Source: Acidobacteriota bacterium
Lineage (GTDB): Bacteria > Acidobacteriota > Holophagae > Thermotomaculales > Thermotomaculaceae
Reading direction: 5' to 3'
DNA length: 23,519 nt
Assembly: GCA_003650445.1 (NCBI GenBank)
Contig: QMQE01000015.1
Span: forward strand, 1-23,519
Below are positions 22,945 through 23,519 of the stretch, in pieces. Positions within the stretch are counted from its first letter, which is position 1. Each line of letters opens with the position of its first letter. The position numbers and the translations under genes are program-made. The notes under the pieces are model-generated. The model saw only the letters and a program-made list of their open reading frames with translations, had not been told where the DNA came from and ran no database searches.

Positions 22945-23519
22945 ATGAAGCTTCTTGATAGCATAGGCATAGAGGTTGTATTGGCCTCGGCGTCACCGAG
23001 ACGGAAAGAGATACTTTCTTTGTTGTTCCGGGATTTCAGCGTTTCTCCTTCTTCAATTTCGGAAGAGGGGCTTTTTCTTGCCCCGGTTGAATTGACCTTG
23101 GAACTTGCGGAACAAAAGGCCCGTCAGGTATTTAATGATAATCCGGAATCTCTGGTAATTGGCGCGGATACAGTGGTGGTTTCAGATGGGAAGATTTTGG
23201 GAAAACCAGGATCCCATGACCATGCCGTTGAGATGTTACAGACGCTTTCAGGCCGAACTCACAGGGTGATAACCGGGGTTGCATGTATCTGCAAATCCTT
23301 CAGTTTCTCCTTTCATGAGAGTACTGAGGTTACTTTCAGGAAAATGTCCGTAGCGGAAATAGAATGGTATGTGCAAAGCGATGAGCCGTTCGACAAAGCA
23401 GGGGCATATGCAATCCAGGGGGATGCGTCACTTTTTATTGAACGGATAAATGGCAACTATCTTAATGTAGTCGGATTCCCACTATCCAGTTTTTATAAGC
23501 GTCTAAAGGAAAATTTGGG
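22945..23519 (+). CDS. maf: Maf family nucleotide pyrophosphatase (3' end outside window)
   Basis: A Maf/YhdE-type nucleoside triphosphate pyrophosphatase that hydrolyses non-canonical or excess pyrimidine nucleotides (dTTP/UTP in characterised relatives) and influences septum formation. The frame is open from 22945 to the window end, 191 codons plus two bases, so only a few residues and the stop are missing. LASASPRRKEIL (13-24), IGADTVVV, GKPGS, LSGRTHRVITGV, KAGAYAIQGDAS and INGNYLNVVGFP are the conserved blocks. The start ATG abuts the DUF3467 stop; AAGGTCGG, about 15 bases upstream, is the only ribosome-binding candidate. The subfamily (dTTP/UTP) is inferred from the AIQG and NVVG motifs. 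Confidence 0.93.
   Translation, partial: MKLLDSIGIEVVLASASPRRKEILSLLFRDFSVSPSSISEEGLFLAPVELTLELAEQKARQVFNDNPESLVIGADTVVVSDGKILGKPGSHDHAVEMLQTLSGRTHRVITGVACICKSFSFSFHESTEVTFRKMSVAEIEWYVQSDEPFDKAGAYAIQGDASLFIERINGNYLNVVGFPLSSFYKRLKENL

Overview
This window is chromosomal DNA from a bacterium of roughly balanced base composition (by eye). It carries a tmRNA, a tRNA with encoded CCA, bacterial-type ProS, PlsY, HslV and Maf, and Shine-Dalgarno-led genes. I cannot fix the phylum from sequence alone. No rRNA, transposase or CRISPR array is visible.

Layout. (1) Positions 1-3705, minus strand: a DEAD-box RNA helicase of the DeaD/CsdA type, a repeat-rich intergenic gap, then sfsA and a XerC/D recombinase, which are translationally coupled. 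(2) 3814-5788, plus strand: a strong sigma70-like promoter drives a secreted permuted papain-like (YiiX/NlpC-P60) hydrolase, followed by a secreted predicted beta-propeller protein. (3) 5807-12530, minus strand: a tight five-gene accessory operon. In transcription order it encodes an OLD-like AAA ATPase with a DUF3696-like C-terminus, a PIN-like nuclease, a primase-helicase of the TOTE conflict-system type, an alpha-solenoid protein and an uncharacterised 383-residue protein. The first four genes overlap end to start and the last follows after 17 bases. It looks like a composite nucleic-acid defence module and is the most interesting part of the window. (4) 12531-13438: a gene-free stretch holding three 15-bp-spaced repeats upstream of the accessory operon, the second copy of a dispersed repeat, and a likely tmRNA terminator. 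(5) 13439-14067, minus strand: tmRNA (ssrA), with a predicted eight-residue tag, and tRNA-Leu(CAA), each with a plausible promoter. (6) 14206-23519, plus strand: a long, mostly tight run of genes. It holds a DUF4388 protein, a 7-TM protein, an acidic helical protein, a DnaC-like ATPase, proS, a Nudix hydrolase, hslV without hslU, a TPR protein, plsY, a DUF3467-like protein and a Maf pyrophosphatase cut by the window end.

How the parts fit together. The right half is housekeeping: tRNA charging, nucleotide-pool cleaning, proteolysis and phospholipid synthesis, preceded by an uncharacterised signalling or replication-associated cluster. The accessory operon lies between the secreted-protein pair and ssrA, a common neighbourhood for islands, but I see no integrase within it and no duplicated attachment site.
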